From CANKHA01 sp963750965 (lineage in GTDB: Bacteria > Pseudomonadota > Alphaproteobacteria > Rhizobiales > Xanthobacteraceae), in NCBI GenBank assembly GCA_963750965.1, contig CAVVSK010000012.1:124001-188000 (forward strand): a stretch of 64,000 bases of DNA. The letters run 5' to 3'. Both the position numbers and the translations under genes were made by a program. How positions within the stretch are numbered: position 1 is the first letter of the stretch; each line of letters opens with the position of its first letter. Shown one piece after another: positions 35,632-43,647 of this stretch. Below the pieces are notes generated by a model. It did no database searches. It was not told where the DNA came from and saw nothing but the letters and a program-made list of their open reading frames with translations.

Positions 35632-37020
35632 TCAAGGAACCGCGAGGAATTTTCGATAAGCGGAGTTTTGAGTCACTGCTTCACTCCCTGCTGCGATCAG
35701 TTCATCGACCGTCGCTTCCGGGAGTTTTAATGTTGTGGGAATGGCGTTAAGTCTTTCCATGAGCGCGGGACCGAACTGGTCAAAACCAATTCGCCCAATA
35801 AAGAATTGAACGTCGCTACAATTCCACGGCCCAGGTCCCCGCAGCTTGGTCACAGCAGCAGCCGTTAGACCGCAACGCCAGCGTACCAATGCGCCACGCC
35901 AATTGGCCATGGTGGCCTCAAAGGCGCTGTAACTTAGTCGTTTTGCGGCATCCAATGATAAATCGGTAATGGCAGCTATAAGCGCAGCGCCACTTGGCCC
36001 TTCCAGTTTCTGCGCCCAATCTCTTTTTGCTTGCCCGCCGGCATCGACGATCAAGAACATCATGCGCCTGAGCCTAACCGCTTCGCGCGGCGTCAACGGC
36101 CCATGGGGTGTTTCGGCGGATTCCCGCGCGATTGTGAAGCCACTCAAGCCATAATTGTCGACCAACCCGCCATCCAGTAACTTGATGTACTTCATCGAGC
36201 CATCGCGCTGACGCAGCGCCCCTTCTGCAAAAGCACGAAGGAGCGGCGATGCATTCGGGTTATTCTGCGCTTTCAGCAGCCAGGGCGGTGCTGTGGGCTT
36301 ACACTGATCGGGATAGGTCTCAAGAATAATAGGCTCGAAAGCGATCGGCACCGCGGCGGAAGCGGCCACGGCGGCGGACACGGGGTAAGCCCCAAGATCG
36401 CTACAGATGAGACTAAACAGCACCTTGGAGAAGACAAACGGCGTGCGATTGTAAATGTCGGTCGCGTTGATCCAGACAACGGGTCGGCTATCCGCCGTGA
36501 GAGCAGAGAATTTTGCCCCATCGAAAAGATTGGCGTCGAGCCAGTTGCGCAATCGCAGGTCTTCATTGACCCCGCCGCCAATTCCGCGTGCCAGGTTGAC
36601 CAAGCTGACCTGCGTGTTCAGCGCCGCTTCCGCGTCTTTGATCAAGAATCGCTCGCGAAAGTCCGCGAGGGCTGCGCGCTTTCTCAGCCCAAAATATGCA
36701 GCGGTAACAGAGCCGCCAGACACACCACTGACAAAATCGACCCGGTCGATCAGCGAAACAGTGCGTCCTTTGTCGGTCGTATTTAAATCGCTGAGTCCTT
36801 TTAGAACGCCAAAGGAAAAGGCTGCCGCGCGCGTGCCGCCGCCGGAAAAGGCCAGCCCGATGACCATGTCGTCGCCGAAGGCCGCTCCTTCCGATACCTG
36901 ATCCTTGAGACCCGCATTTGGATCGGCCGTCGCCACATTGGCTGGCAGATTGTCCATATGGGCACAGGAAGGCAGTGCCAGAACGACGAGAACGGAGATG
37001 ATCGCGCGATACATGGGCAC
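35632..37020 (-). CDS. Patatin-like phospholipase lipoprotein
   Basis: A 462-residue patatin-domain protein. A lipobox with Cys19 (LALPSCA) predicts lipid anchoring. The oxyanion loop is FSGGGTRAAA, the nucleophile Ser101 is in SGVSGGSV, and the dyad aspartate is in LLDGGLVDNYG. These give a serine-aspartate lipase/acyl hydrolase, predicted on the periplasmic side. The C-terminal 120 residues are helical and unrecognised. Related lipoprotein patatins may act in membrane-lipid turnover or secretion, but no passenger or barrel domain is seen here. Confidence 0.88.
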   Translation of the reverse strand: MPMYRAIISVLVVLALPSCAHMDNLPANVATADPNAGLKDQVSEGAAFGDDMVIGLAFSGGGTRAAAFSFGVLKGLSDLNTTDKGRTVSLIDRVDFVSGVSGGSVTAAYFGLRKRAALADFRERFLIKDAEAALNTQVSLVNLARGIGGGVNEDLRLRNWLDANLFDGAKFSALTADSRPVVWINATDIYNRTPFVFSKVLFSLICSDLGAYPVSAAVAASAAVPIAFEPIILETYPDQCKPTAPPWLLKAQNNPNASPLLRAFAEGALRQRDGSMKYIKLLDGGLVDNYGLSGFTIARESAETPHGPLTPREAVRLRRMMFLIVDAGGQAKRDWAQKLEGPSGAALIAAITDLSLDAAKRLSYSAFEATMANWRGALVRWRCGLTAAAVTKLRGPGPWNCSDVQFFIGRIGFDQFGPALMERLNAIPTTLKLPEATVDELIAAGSEAVTQNSAYRKFLAVP

Positions 37021-37251
37021 CGGCCAGGCGGGCTAAAACCGCAGAGTGAGCCCGACAAACGGCCCGTGCTGAAGCATGTCGTGCGTAGCGCCTAGAGAAA
37101 GCACGACAGCCAACAGTAGCTTACAGCACGACTGCATGTAGTCCCCCCAACGGCAAAGGCCGGTCGATCACATCAAGTGCAAGCATATCCCTGTTTCAGG
37201 AGCCTGGAGCAAAAATCACGCGAAGTCCCATTAGATGGGTTGAAGCGACGA

Positions 37252-37728
37252 TCAACGCACCGGAGTGAGCGTCATTTTCGCGATCCCGAGCGCGAGATTG
37301 ACCCCGACCTGTCCCTCCACCGATAGCGGCTGCAGCGAGATGGACTTGCGCGTGCCGCCAACGAGCACATTGGCGCCTACGCCCGCCCCGAGGGATACGT
37401 CGCCGCTCGCCCCGACAAAGTCGCCGGCGAGCGCGCCGGAGGGAATGTTGGCGGTACTGGCCCAAACCGCCCATGCCATGGCTCCCCCGGCGGTTACGCC
37501 CACGTCCAGGCCCAGGCGGCCGATGGTGCCGGTGTAATTCTGAATTTTGCCGTTGTCCGCTTTGAGCTGGCAGCGAAGTCTCTGGCGGGAGCCGACAATC
37601 AATCCCACGCTGGCTGACGTTCTGCACGTGAGCACCCCGTGTCTGATTGAGGCTCCTTGCGAATAGGCGGGAGTCCCGGCGAGCATGAGGCCGAGGACCA
37701 GTGCCGGCGCAATACAGCGAATGAACAT
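37252..37728 (-). CDS. DUF992 exported protein
   Basis: A 158-residue protein with a signal peptide (MFIRCIAPALVLGLMLAGTP ... YSQ). Characteristic DUF992 sequence follows: HGVLTCRTSASVGLIVGSRQ, LRCQLK, YTGTIGRLGLDVGVTAGG, MAWAVWAS and GALAGDFVGASGDVSLG. The family is alphaproteobacterial, secreted and of unknown function. Two cysteines near the N-terminus of the mature protein may form a disulfide. Confidence 0.85.
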   Translation of the reverse strand: MFIRCIAPALVLGLMLAGTPAYSQGASIRHGVLTCRTSASVGLIVGSRQRLRCQLKADNGKIQNYTGTIGRLGLDVGVTAGGAMAWAVWASTANIPSGALAGDFVGASGDVSLGAGVGANVLVGGTRKSISLQPLSVEGQVGVNLALGIAKMTLTPVR

Positions 37729-37807
37729 TTGACATATCTCCCTTGCTTGGATGACCGTGTTAGAGCCTATTGCCGACGACGTGCGCGTGCTTCGGCAAAT
37801 AGCGACC

Positions 37808-38782
37808 TCAGCGAACAGGGCCGACGTTGATCAACTGGACGCGGCGGTTATCCCCGGATTCCGGGTTCGCGGGCCGCAGCAGTTGCTCCTCGCCGAGCCC
37901 GACCGCATCGATGCTCGATGGCGCAATGCCGAACGGATTGATCAGCGCCTCGCGGATCGCTTCCGCGCGCTGCTGGCTCAGCTTGAGATTGTGCTCGCGG
38001 TTGCCGGTGGCGTCGGTATGGCCGACGACGAGGAAGCGATAGCCCAGCATATACGGATGGTAGAGCGCGTCCGCCATCAGGCCGACGGCCTGGAACGAGT
38101 CCGGCCTGATGCGCGCGGAGTTCAGGTCGAAATTGATCGCGATCGTCAGCTGCGACCGGTTTTCAAGGCCGCGCACCAGCGGTGCACGGTTCACCCGGTT
38201 GGTGCGCGACGGGTCTTTCAGTGCCTGCGCCGCCATCTGCTTCAGGCCCGCGGCCGTCAACTGGCCGGTCTGTTCAATACCCTGGATGCTGCTGCTGAGA
38301 TCGGCCGAACTCAGCGAGACCTGCGTCGTCGGCGTATTGGGATCGACTTTGACTTCGTAGCCGGCATCGACAACGGTCTTGCGGCACGCCGGGGTGAAGA
38401 GATGCTTGGACTTGAGATAGCAGTCGAGGATGTTGCCGTCGCCCGGCTTCACTTCCGAGCAGACCCGGCTGATGTCGTTGGCGCAAACCTTCAACACGGA
38501 AGCGCGCGCGGCGGACCTGCTGGCGATCAGCGCCTTGGCGTTGGCGATGCTCGTCCTGCAGGTGGCCGACACCGACGAGTCCTGGTCGGTGAGACATTTC
38601 ATCACGCGGCCGCCACCCAGATTTGCCGTCTTGCAGTATTTCGCGATGTCTGCGCCGCAGCTCTGTCCGAGTTGCTGCAGCGCGTCAGCATAACCGACGC
38701 TCTGCGCGTTAGATGATGATGGGGCTGCAACGGATAGCAGGAAAGCAGCAATCGCGATTTGATTGATTTTCAGCTGAATCAT
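37808..38782 (-). CDS. OmpA-family protein with two Cys-rich (GLG1-like) repeats
   Basis: A 324-residue exported protein (signal peptide to SNAQ). The N-terminal half has two tandem repeats with identical cysteine spacing, C-x7-C-x12-C-x11-C. One begins CGADIAKYC, the other CANDISRVC. The pattern resembles the cysteine-rich repeat of the eukaryotic Golgi protein GLG1. The C-terminal third is an OmpA peptidoglycan-binding domain (INFDLNSARIRPDS, VVGHTDATGNREHNLKLSQQ, NRRVQLINV). It probably sits in the periplasm bound to peptidoglycan; what the cysteine module does is unknown. Confidence 0.85.
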   Translation of the reverse strand: MIQLKINQIAIAAFLLSVAAPSSSNAQSVGYADALQQLGQSCGADIAKYCKTANLGGGRVMKCLTDQDSSVSATCRTSIANAKALIASRSAARASVLKVCANDISRVCSEVKPGDGNILDCYLKSKHLFTPACRKTVVDAGYEVKVDPNTPTTQVSLSSADLSSSIQGIEQTGQLTAAGLKQMAAQALKDPSRTNRVNRAPLVRGLENRSQLTIAINFDLNSARIRPDSFQAVGLMADALYHPYMLGYRFLVVGHTDATGNREHNLKLSQQRAEAIREALINPFGIAPSSIDAVGLGEEQLLRPANPESGDNRRVQLINVGPVR

Positions 38783-38884
38783 TGCATCCCCTACGATACG
38801 AAAGACAGAATTTTAAACCGCTGAGCGAAGATCGGGTTGCGAGCGCGGTTGGCAACTTCGCGACTACTAAAAAACATCATGAGA

Positions 38885-38919
38885 CGAAAATCCGATATTG
38901 GCCCTAAGGGCTATATCGG
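38885..38919 (-). terminator. Terminator downstream of the DUF3302-HlyD pair
   Basis: A long hairpin: CCGATAT (38892-38898) pairs with ATATCGG (38913-38919), and inside it GCCC pairs with GGGC around TAA. On the minus strand it is followed by ATTTTC. Confidence 0.65.
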
Positions 38920-39038
38920 CGGCCCACATGCGCATTACGGTCGGATCTATCTCCGGCCGCGTTTATTCGTCAGCCACGACTGAGGCGTGAACATCGCGGC
39001 GCCCAATCGCCGCGCAAGTTTTCATTTTGTCGATGGGC

Positions 39039-40268
39039 TTAGTGCCCGCTGAACACGAGGATCTTGAAGGGTAGTATCAGCGCCTGGAGGCGCAGAATAA
39101 GGGCGTGTACGAGCCCAACTGCATCCACAGCGTGAAGAACCACCCCTCGCATCGCGCTGGTGTCTTTGGCGACAATCAAGTCGTGGTTGTTGGAATAGGC
39201 GTTGGCGATACAGCTGCTGCCGGGTGTTACGCCGGCAAGCCCGCCTTTGTAGAGCGGCTCGAGAAATACGAGGAGAGTCCCCGGCTGCCTCACCTGTTGC
39301 GCCTCGACCAGTTGCTCGCCGCCGCGAAACTGGCCGGCGGCAATGTAGTCCTGAATATCTGTGACCACCATCGGGATAACCGTAAAGGGCTTCGATACAC
39401 AGGTGACCTCGGCGATCATTCCGATCTTCATGATCTGCGCTTCGATCTGATTGAAGCCGGCTTGCAGCGATGGTCGACTGGCTTCGGGGATCAGGATCCC
39501 GGCCGGGCGCATGAACGGATTGACGATATCGCCCACGCGCAGCGCGAATTGCTCCAGGTGCCCGCCCACGCCGGCACGGATAACCATCTTGCTCAATTCC
39601 ACTTCGGCCTGGGCCAGCGCGGCTTCAGCACTGGCTTTCTGGGCCGGCAGAACAGCCGAGACCCGCTCCGTGGCGGATTGTTTTGCGGCAGTTGCGGAAG
39701 TAATTGCCCCTAGGCGGCCTTCCACAACAAGCTCAAGCTTCTCAATGTCCCGGAACGGAACGATGCCCGGATTGCGCCTTTGCAACTCCCGTTTGGTCTC
39801 CAGTTCTTCCACGGCCTGCTGGTGAGAGCTCCTGGCCTCCTGGATCTGCCCGTCGGCCTTCACGATATCGATCTTCGCCAACTCGATCTCGGCGTCGACC
39901 TCCGCAATCTTGCGGCGCGCGGTCTCCGCAGCCGCCTCCTGCGCCGAACTGTCCAGCCTGAAGATCGGCGCTCCCTTGGCGATCGGGCCGCTGAAGGGGG
40001 CGTACACCTCGGCGACGCGCCCGTTTGTCTCAGAGATGATCGGGATCGTCCTGAAGAACAGAGTGACGCTGGTCGTGGACGGGTGGTTGTAGAAGACCAC
40101 TGTGATTAAGCCCACAGCGAGAATCAGGCAGCCGGTGATCCCCCACCTCAGCTCGAACCATACGGAGTAAAAGGTTATTTCCTTGCCGATCCGCTTGTTC
40201 TGATATACCGACGGTAAGAGATAGTCCGGCAGGATTGTCACCAGCGAGCAGAGAAGAATTTCAAGCAT
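39039..40268 (-). CDS. HlyD-family membrane-fusion protein (YiaV/YibH-like)
   Basis: A 409-residue inner-membrane periplasmic adaptor. An N-terminal stretch MLEILLCSLVTILPDYLLPS is followed by a membrane segment (ITGCLILAVGLITVVFY), a biotinyl-lipoyl-like domain (ETNGRVAEVYAPFSGPIAKG) and an alpha-hairpin rich in Ala/Glu/Lys (about residues 110-230). A beta-barrel and a C-terminal hydrophobic region come last. It matches the YiaV/YibH group that is always paired with a DUF3302 membrane protein, here 3 bases upstream. No ABC or RND pump gene is adjacent. The cargo is unknown. Confidence 0.85.
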   Translation of the reverse strand: MLEILLCSLVTILPDYLLPSVYQNKRIGKEITFYSVWFELRWGITGCLILAVGLITVVFYNHPSTTSVTLFFRTIPIISETNGRVAEVYAPFSGPIAKGAPIFRLDSSAQEAAAETARRKIAEVDAEIELAKIDIVKADGQIQEARSSHQQAVEELETKRELQRRNPGIVPFRDIEKLELVVEGRLGAITSATAAKQSATERVSAVLPAQKASAEAALAQAEVELSKMVIRAGVGGHLEQFALRVGDIVNPFMRPAGILIPEASRPSLQAGFNQIEAQIMKIGMIAEVTCVSKPFTVIPMVVTDIQDYIAAGQFRGGEQLVEAQQVRQPGTLLVFLEPLYKGGLAGVTPGSSCIANAYSNNHDLIVAKDTSAMRGVVLHAVDAVGLVHALILRLQALILPFKILVFSGH

Positions 40269-40271
40269 GGC

Positions 40272-40788
40272 TTATTTCCTTATGCCGGCCGCAGCGGCCT
40301 TGGGTGTCGCCGGCACTGGCGCCTCGCGCTCGATACCGGCTACCGCGGCCTTCGGTGTTGCCGGCGCTGGCGGCTCGCGCTCGCTAACGGCATGAGCCTC
40401 TTGCGGCAGTTCCACGGCGCCTTCGCCCGGCCCAAGCCCGGCGAGCTTCTCGGTCGATCCTGCGATTCTGTTTGAGCGAGCCGCCAAAATCGGGAATGTC
40501 GATCAACGCAAGCAGCAGACCGGCCACCCAGAAAAGATGGATGTGGGTAAAGAGGGCAAGAAGGCCCAGGACGGCAACAATCTCGAACTGCAGCTTGTGG
40601 CCCCTGTGCGCCATGCGTTCCGGCAAAGTATGCAATCGCAAGAACAAGATGCCGAACCCCAGAACGGAGAGCACCAGAGTCACGGCCATCACGACCATGA
40701 GCACGTCCGTTTCACCCGGTGCGGTGATGAAGCCCGGCAGATGGTGGGAAGCGGCGGGGTGCAGCGATTCGTTCATATTGTCCGCCAT
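40272..40788 (-). CDS. DUF3302-like inner-membrane protein, frameshifted
   Basis: A small protein with two membrane segments (VLMVVMAVTLVLSVLGFGIL and FEIVAVLGLLALFTHIHLFW) linked by RLHTLPERMAHRGHKLQ, then LLALIDIPDFGGS. Removing one A from AAA near 40473 joins it to NRIAGSTEKLAGLGPGEGA and a Pro/Ala tail with two copies of PATPKAA, giving about 171 residues. ATG at 40788 is preferred for its GGACAGGA site. It is the partner of the downstream HlyD-family protein, as in E. coli yiaWV and yibIH. Confidence 0.72.
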
Positions 40789-40824
40789 CGTCCTGTCCTC
40801 CAATCATCGCCGCTCCCGGGCGAG

Positions 40825-41040
40825 CTATTCCATGGACCAACCGTGACTCACGATGATCGACTGCCCGGTTAACGCGTTCGAGCGGAAGGCGGCGAGAGAA
40901 AGCGCGGTTTCTGCCACGTCGTCCACTGTAGTGAATTCCCGATCGACGGTTTCTTTTAGCATGACTTTCTTGATCACGTCTTGCTCCGAAATGCCGAGCG
41001 CCTGGGCCTGCTCGGGAATTTGTTTGTCGACCAGCGGCGT
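40825..41040 (-). pseudogene. 3' remnant of a 3-hydroxybutyrate dehydrogenase (SDR) gene
   Basis: Only the last 71 or so residues are recognisable: TPLVDKQIPEQAQALGISEQ, FTTVDDVAETALSLAAFRSN and ALTGQSIIVSHGW. This is the C-terminal end of a BdhA-type short-chain dehydrogenase. The Rossmann GxxxGxG and the catalytic YxxxK are missing, and the upstream frame is unrelated. A truncated, non-functional remnant. Confidence 0.75.
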
Positions 41041-41389
41041 GCGCAACAAAGCCGGTGCTGAAGCGGCAACTGCTATAATCGTATTGTTGCGGGATGCAGG
41101 GTACCTGCCCTTTGGTCCAATATGAACTTTTGGTTCAATATGCGGGATGTAATCCGGGCTGCAGGAGCAGCGTGGGCGGCAACTCCGCTGCAGCCGCCTC
41201 ATTTGGCGGCCTCGTCTTATTCAAGACTATTCCGCTGCGGACTGGCTCGCGAAGGAGGCGGACTTCCGGTTGCACAGGGTTCTTGGTGTCGAGTGTGCGG
41301 CGTTCTTCCTGCTTTCCAACGAGCCTGACAAGATCGCACGCGCACGCTCGGAGAGCCCGTAAACACCGGTCTTGCGATGTTGCTTCAAA
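41041..41389. other. Degenerate region with no intact gene
   Basis: About 350 bases between the dehydrogenase remnant and the PEP mutase-like gene. Short open frames occur on both strands but none has a recognisable family or ribosome site. A short inverted repeat TGAAC-TTTTG-GTTCA lies near 41122-41136. The region looks like decayed or recombined DNA. Confidence 0.4.
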
Positions 41390-42295
41390 CTACGTCAGGG
41401 AGCGTTTTGGCTTGGCAGCGAGAGCTGCCGCGCTAACGTCGTACTGTTCTTCTCGGGCGAGTTGCATAGGGAGACGTACGAGTTCGTAATATTTGTCCAA
41501 CGGCATCAAGTGCTCTTGCGCCTCGTTCAGCGAACCATCCCTTTTCAAAATGCCCAGAACCTGGCGTACAGCTTGGGCGGCTGCGAAGAGGGCAATAGAG
41601 GGAAATGTCACCGCAGCCACGCCTATTGCGGCAAGCGCCGCCAGAGTTTCGTGCTTTTCGCCGGCGGCTTGGGAAAGGGTCGCGAAGTGCGGCCCGTTAA
41701 CATTTCGCAGCACGCGCTTGATGCCTTCTATGGAATCGATGCCCTGCGGTTTGGCCATGTCGACCCCTGCGTCAATGAAGCGCTGACAACGTTCAATTGC
41801 GGCATCTTCGCCTTCGATTGACGCCACGTCCGTTCGAGCGCAGATCACGAGTTCAGCATCCTGGCGAGCATCCAAGGCCGCGTTTATCTTGGCAAGCATT
41901 TGCTCAATTGAAATGACCTGCTTCCCTGGAAGATAACCACATCGGCTAGGGAACACCTGATCGGTGAAGAACAGACCAGCTACACCCGCGCGTTCAAACG
42001 CCCGCACAGTTTGCCGCACGTTGTTGACGCCACCGAAGCCTGTGTCGGCGTCCGCATAAACTGGTATCGCAACTGCTTCACATATACGGGTGTAGTGATC
42101 GGCAAGATCCCGCATGTTGGACTGACCGGTATCGGGCTGACCTAACAGGCTTCCCGCCGCGGCGTATCCGCCGGCAATAATAGCGCTATAACCCTGTTCC
42201 TCGATGATCCGTGCCGACAGCCCGTCATACGCACCGGGCAAAACTACAAGCTCAGGTGCACTGATCAATTGCCTGAAACGCTTTCGGACGTTCAT
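41390..42295 (-). CDS. Isocitrate lyase/PEP mutase superfamily enzyme with altered active-site loop
   Basis: A 301-residue TIM-barrel enzyme like methylisocitrate or oxaloacetate-type lyases. LPGAYDGLSARI, the metal-binding YADADTGFG (Asp82, Asp84) and VICARTDV are normal. The mobile catalytic loop, usually ED..PKRCGH, reads TDQVFPSRCGYLPGK: the cysteine (Cys119) is kept, but Glu, Lys and His are replaced by Thr, Ser and Tyr. C-C or P-C bond lysis may be changed. It is divergent from a LysR regulator and close to a TctCBA transporter and aldolase, which suggests use of a C4-C7 hydroxy-dicarboxylate (inference). Confidence 0.85.
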   Translation of the reverse strand: MNVRKRFRQLISAPELVVLPGAYDGLSARIIEEQGYSAIIAGGYAAAGSLLGQPDTGQSNMRDLADHYTRICEAVAIPVYADADTGFGGVNNVRQTVRAFERAGVAGLFFTDQVFPSRCGYLPGKQVISIEQMLAKINAALDARQDAELVICARTDVASIEGEDAAIERCQRFIDAGVDMAKPQGIDSIEGIKRVLRNVNGPHFATLSQAAGEKHETLAALAAIGVAAVTFPSIALFAAAQAVRQVLGILKRDGSLNEAQEHLMPLDKYYELVRLPMQLAREEQYDVSAAALAAKPKRSLT

Positions 42296-42348
42296 CGAAA
42301 TCTCTCTTCTGTTTCATCAATGGACAGCGCGTGTATAGGTAGATACTA

Positions 42349-42368
42349 ATTGGAGAGCTAATTCCAAT
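42349..42368. promoter_or_regulatory. Candidate LysR operator between the lyase-like gene and lysR
   Basis: ATTGGA (42349-42354) and TCCAAT (42363-42368) form a perfect dyad with an 8-base spacer in the 110-base divergent intergenic region. It includes a T-N11-A arrangement typical of LysR-family sites. Confidence 0.5.
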
Positions 42369-42405
42369 ATTCATCCGGCGTGAAGAGATACTTGATAGGC
42401 TATGG

Positions 42406-43398
42406 GTGCAAGAAAATATGCGCGAGATAGATTCGGGCATTACCCTGCAGAAATTGGAAATTTTCTGCTGCGTGGCAGAGCTCGGAAGCGTTACTAAGGC
42501 GGCCGAACGCATCGGAATTGCGCAGCCGGTAGTGACTGCTCACATTCGCAGCCTAGAAGCAAAGCTTGGGGTGAGGCTCGTAGGCCGCGCCGGTCGTAAC
42601 ATAAGCCTCACCGAAGCGGGCCAGCGCGTGTTTTCCTGGGCAGCAGAGGTAATCGCAAGCAAGCGGCAGCTAGAGCGTGAGATCGGCACTTTGCGTGTCG
42701 GCACGGCAGCCAATGTTTCCGTCGCCGCGTCGATTACTGTCGGTTCCTATATTCTGCCTGAGATTGTTATTGCGTTTCATAGCTCTCATCCGGAAGCCAT
42801 CATTTCAACGCACGTTTCTAATTCACCCGCGGCATGCGAGGCCGTCCGCACAGGTGAGTGCGATTTTGGCCTCATGACCACCGAAGGGGATGTGTCAGAG
42901 AATCTCGTTGTCGAACTTCTTTGGAATGAGCCGTTGGTGCTCGTAGCATCACCTTTAAACCGGCACATCGGGAAAGGCGTAAACATTCATGACCTCGCTA
43001 AATTGCCTTTCATAACGGGGCCAAAATCAATTGTAAGACGCACTATTGAGGATAAGAACCTTGCTGAACTAGGTGTGAATCGCCAAAATATCGTGCTGGA
43101 ACTTAGCCATACCGAATCAATCAAACGAGCTGTGCGCTCCGACGTCGGAGTGAGCTTTCTTTTTCAGGCTGCCTTGAAGGATGAGCTCGCGACAGGGATG
43201 CTAAATCGCGTCGAGATTCCGGGCCTGCAGATGTTCGTTCCGGTCATCTTAGTGTATCGCCGCGACCGGAGTTTCACAGCGCTTCAACAGGCCTTGATTG
43301 ATCGGGTACGCGCTTACGCATCGCCGACTTCTGCGGACGATAAATTGCCGTCGAAGCCGCCAACTCCCAATCTGGCTGTGGTCAAAAAGGGTCCGTAG
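42406..43398 (+). CDS. LysR-family transcriptional regulator
   Basis: A 330-residue regulator. The N-terminal winged helix-turn-helix is clear: TLQKLEIFCCVAELGSVTKA, AERIGIAQPVVTAHIRSLEA, LGVRLVGRAGRNISLTEAG. It is followed by a periplasmic-binding-like effector domain (from about residue 90). GTG at 42406 or ATG at 42418 may be the start. It is divergent from the PEP mutase/isocitrate lyase-like gene and upstream of tctCBA, the classical place for their regulator. The effector is probably the transported carboxylate or its product (inference). Confidence 0.92.
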   Translation: MQENMREIDSGITLQKLEIFCCVAELGSVTKAAERIGIAQPVVTAHIRSLEAKLGVRLVGRAGRNISLTEAGQRVFSWAAEVIASKRQLEREIGTLRVGTAANVSVAASITVGSYILPEIVIAFHSSHPEAIISTHVSNSPAACEAVRTGECDFGLMTTEGDVSENLVVELLWNEPLVLVASPLNRHIGKGVNIHDLAKLPFITGPKSIVRRTIEDKNLAELGVNRQNIVLELSHTESIKRAVRSDVGVSFLFQAALKDELATGMLNRVEIPGLQMFVPVILVYRRDRSFTALQQALIDRVRAYASPTSADDKLPSKPPTPNLAVVKKGP

Positions 43399-43431
43399 TT
43401 AGCCACCAGATCAAATTTTTTTCCATACGCA

Positions 43432-43462
43432 CAGGATCATTATCCATCAGAAGCTGATCCTG
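43432..43462. repeat. Inverted repeat downstream of lysR
   Basis: CAGGATCA (43432-43439) pairs perfectly with TGATCCTG (43455-43462) across a 15-base loop, in the gap between lysR and tctC. No T-run follows, so it is not a standard terminator. Confidence 0.55.
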
Positions 43463-43505
43463 AATATCGTGACAATTCCGGGCCCTGACTTTCGCAGCGA
43501 TCATC

Positions 43506-43529
43506 TTTAATAGCCACTTGGCTATTAAA
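43506..43529. promoter_or_regulatory. Strong palindrome upstream of tctC
   Basis: TTTAATAGCC (43506-43515) and GGCTATTAAA (43520-43529) form a perfect 10-bp dyad with a 4-base centre, about 120 bases before the tctC start. It could be an operator or a processing/termination hairpin. Confidence 0.55.
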
Positions 43530-43647
43530 CGCACAATCCGGCGATGATCCTGTTGCTGGGGTCCGTTGACAAGCAAGCCAGTTCGCCACCTATACAGACA
43601 GTAACGAAGCCTCGCGTTAGTCGAGGGTGACTGTTTGGGAGATGGGT

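Noticed and set aside
41041..41389. A possible second gene fragment between the dehydrogenase remnant and the lyase-like gene
   Set aside because: Short frames such as one encoding GLSERARAILSGSLE on the minus strand have no recognisable family and no start region.
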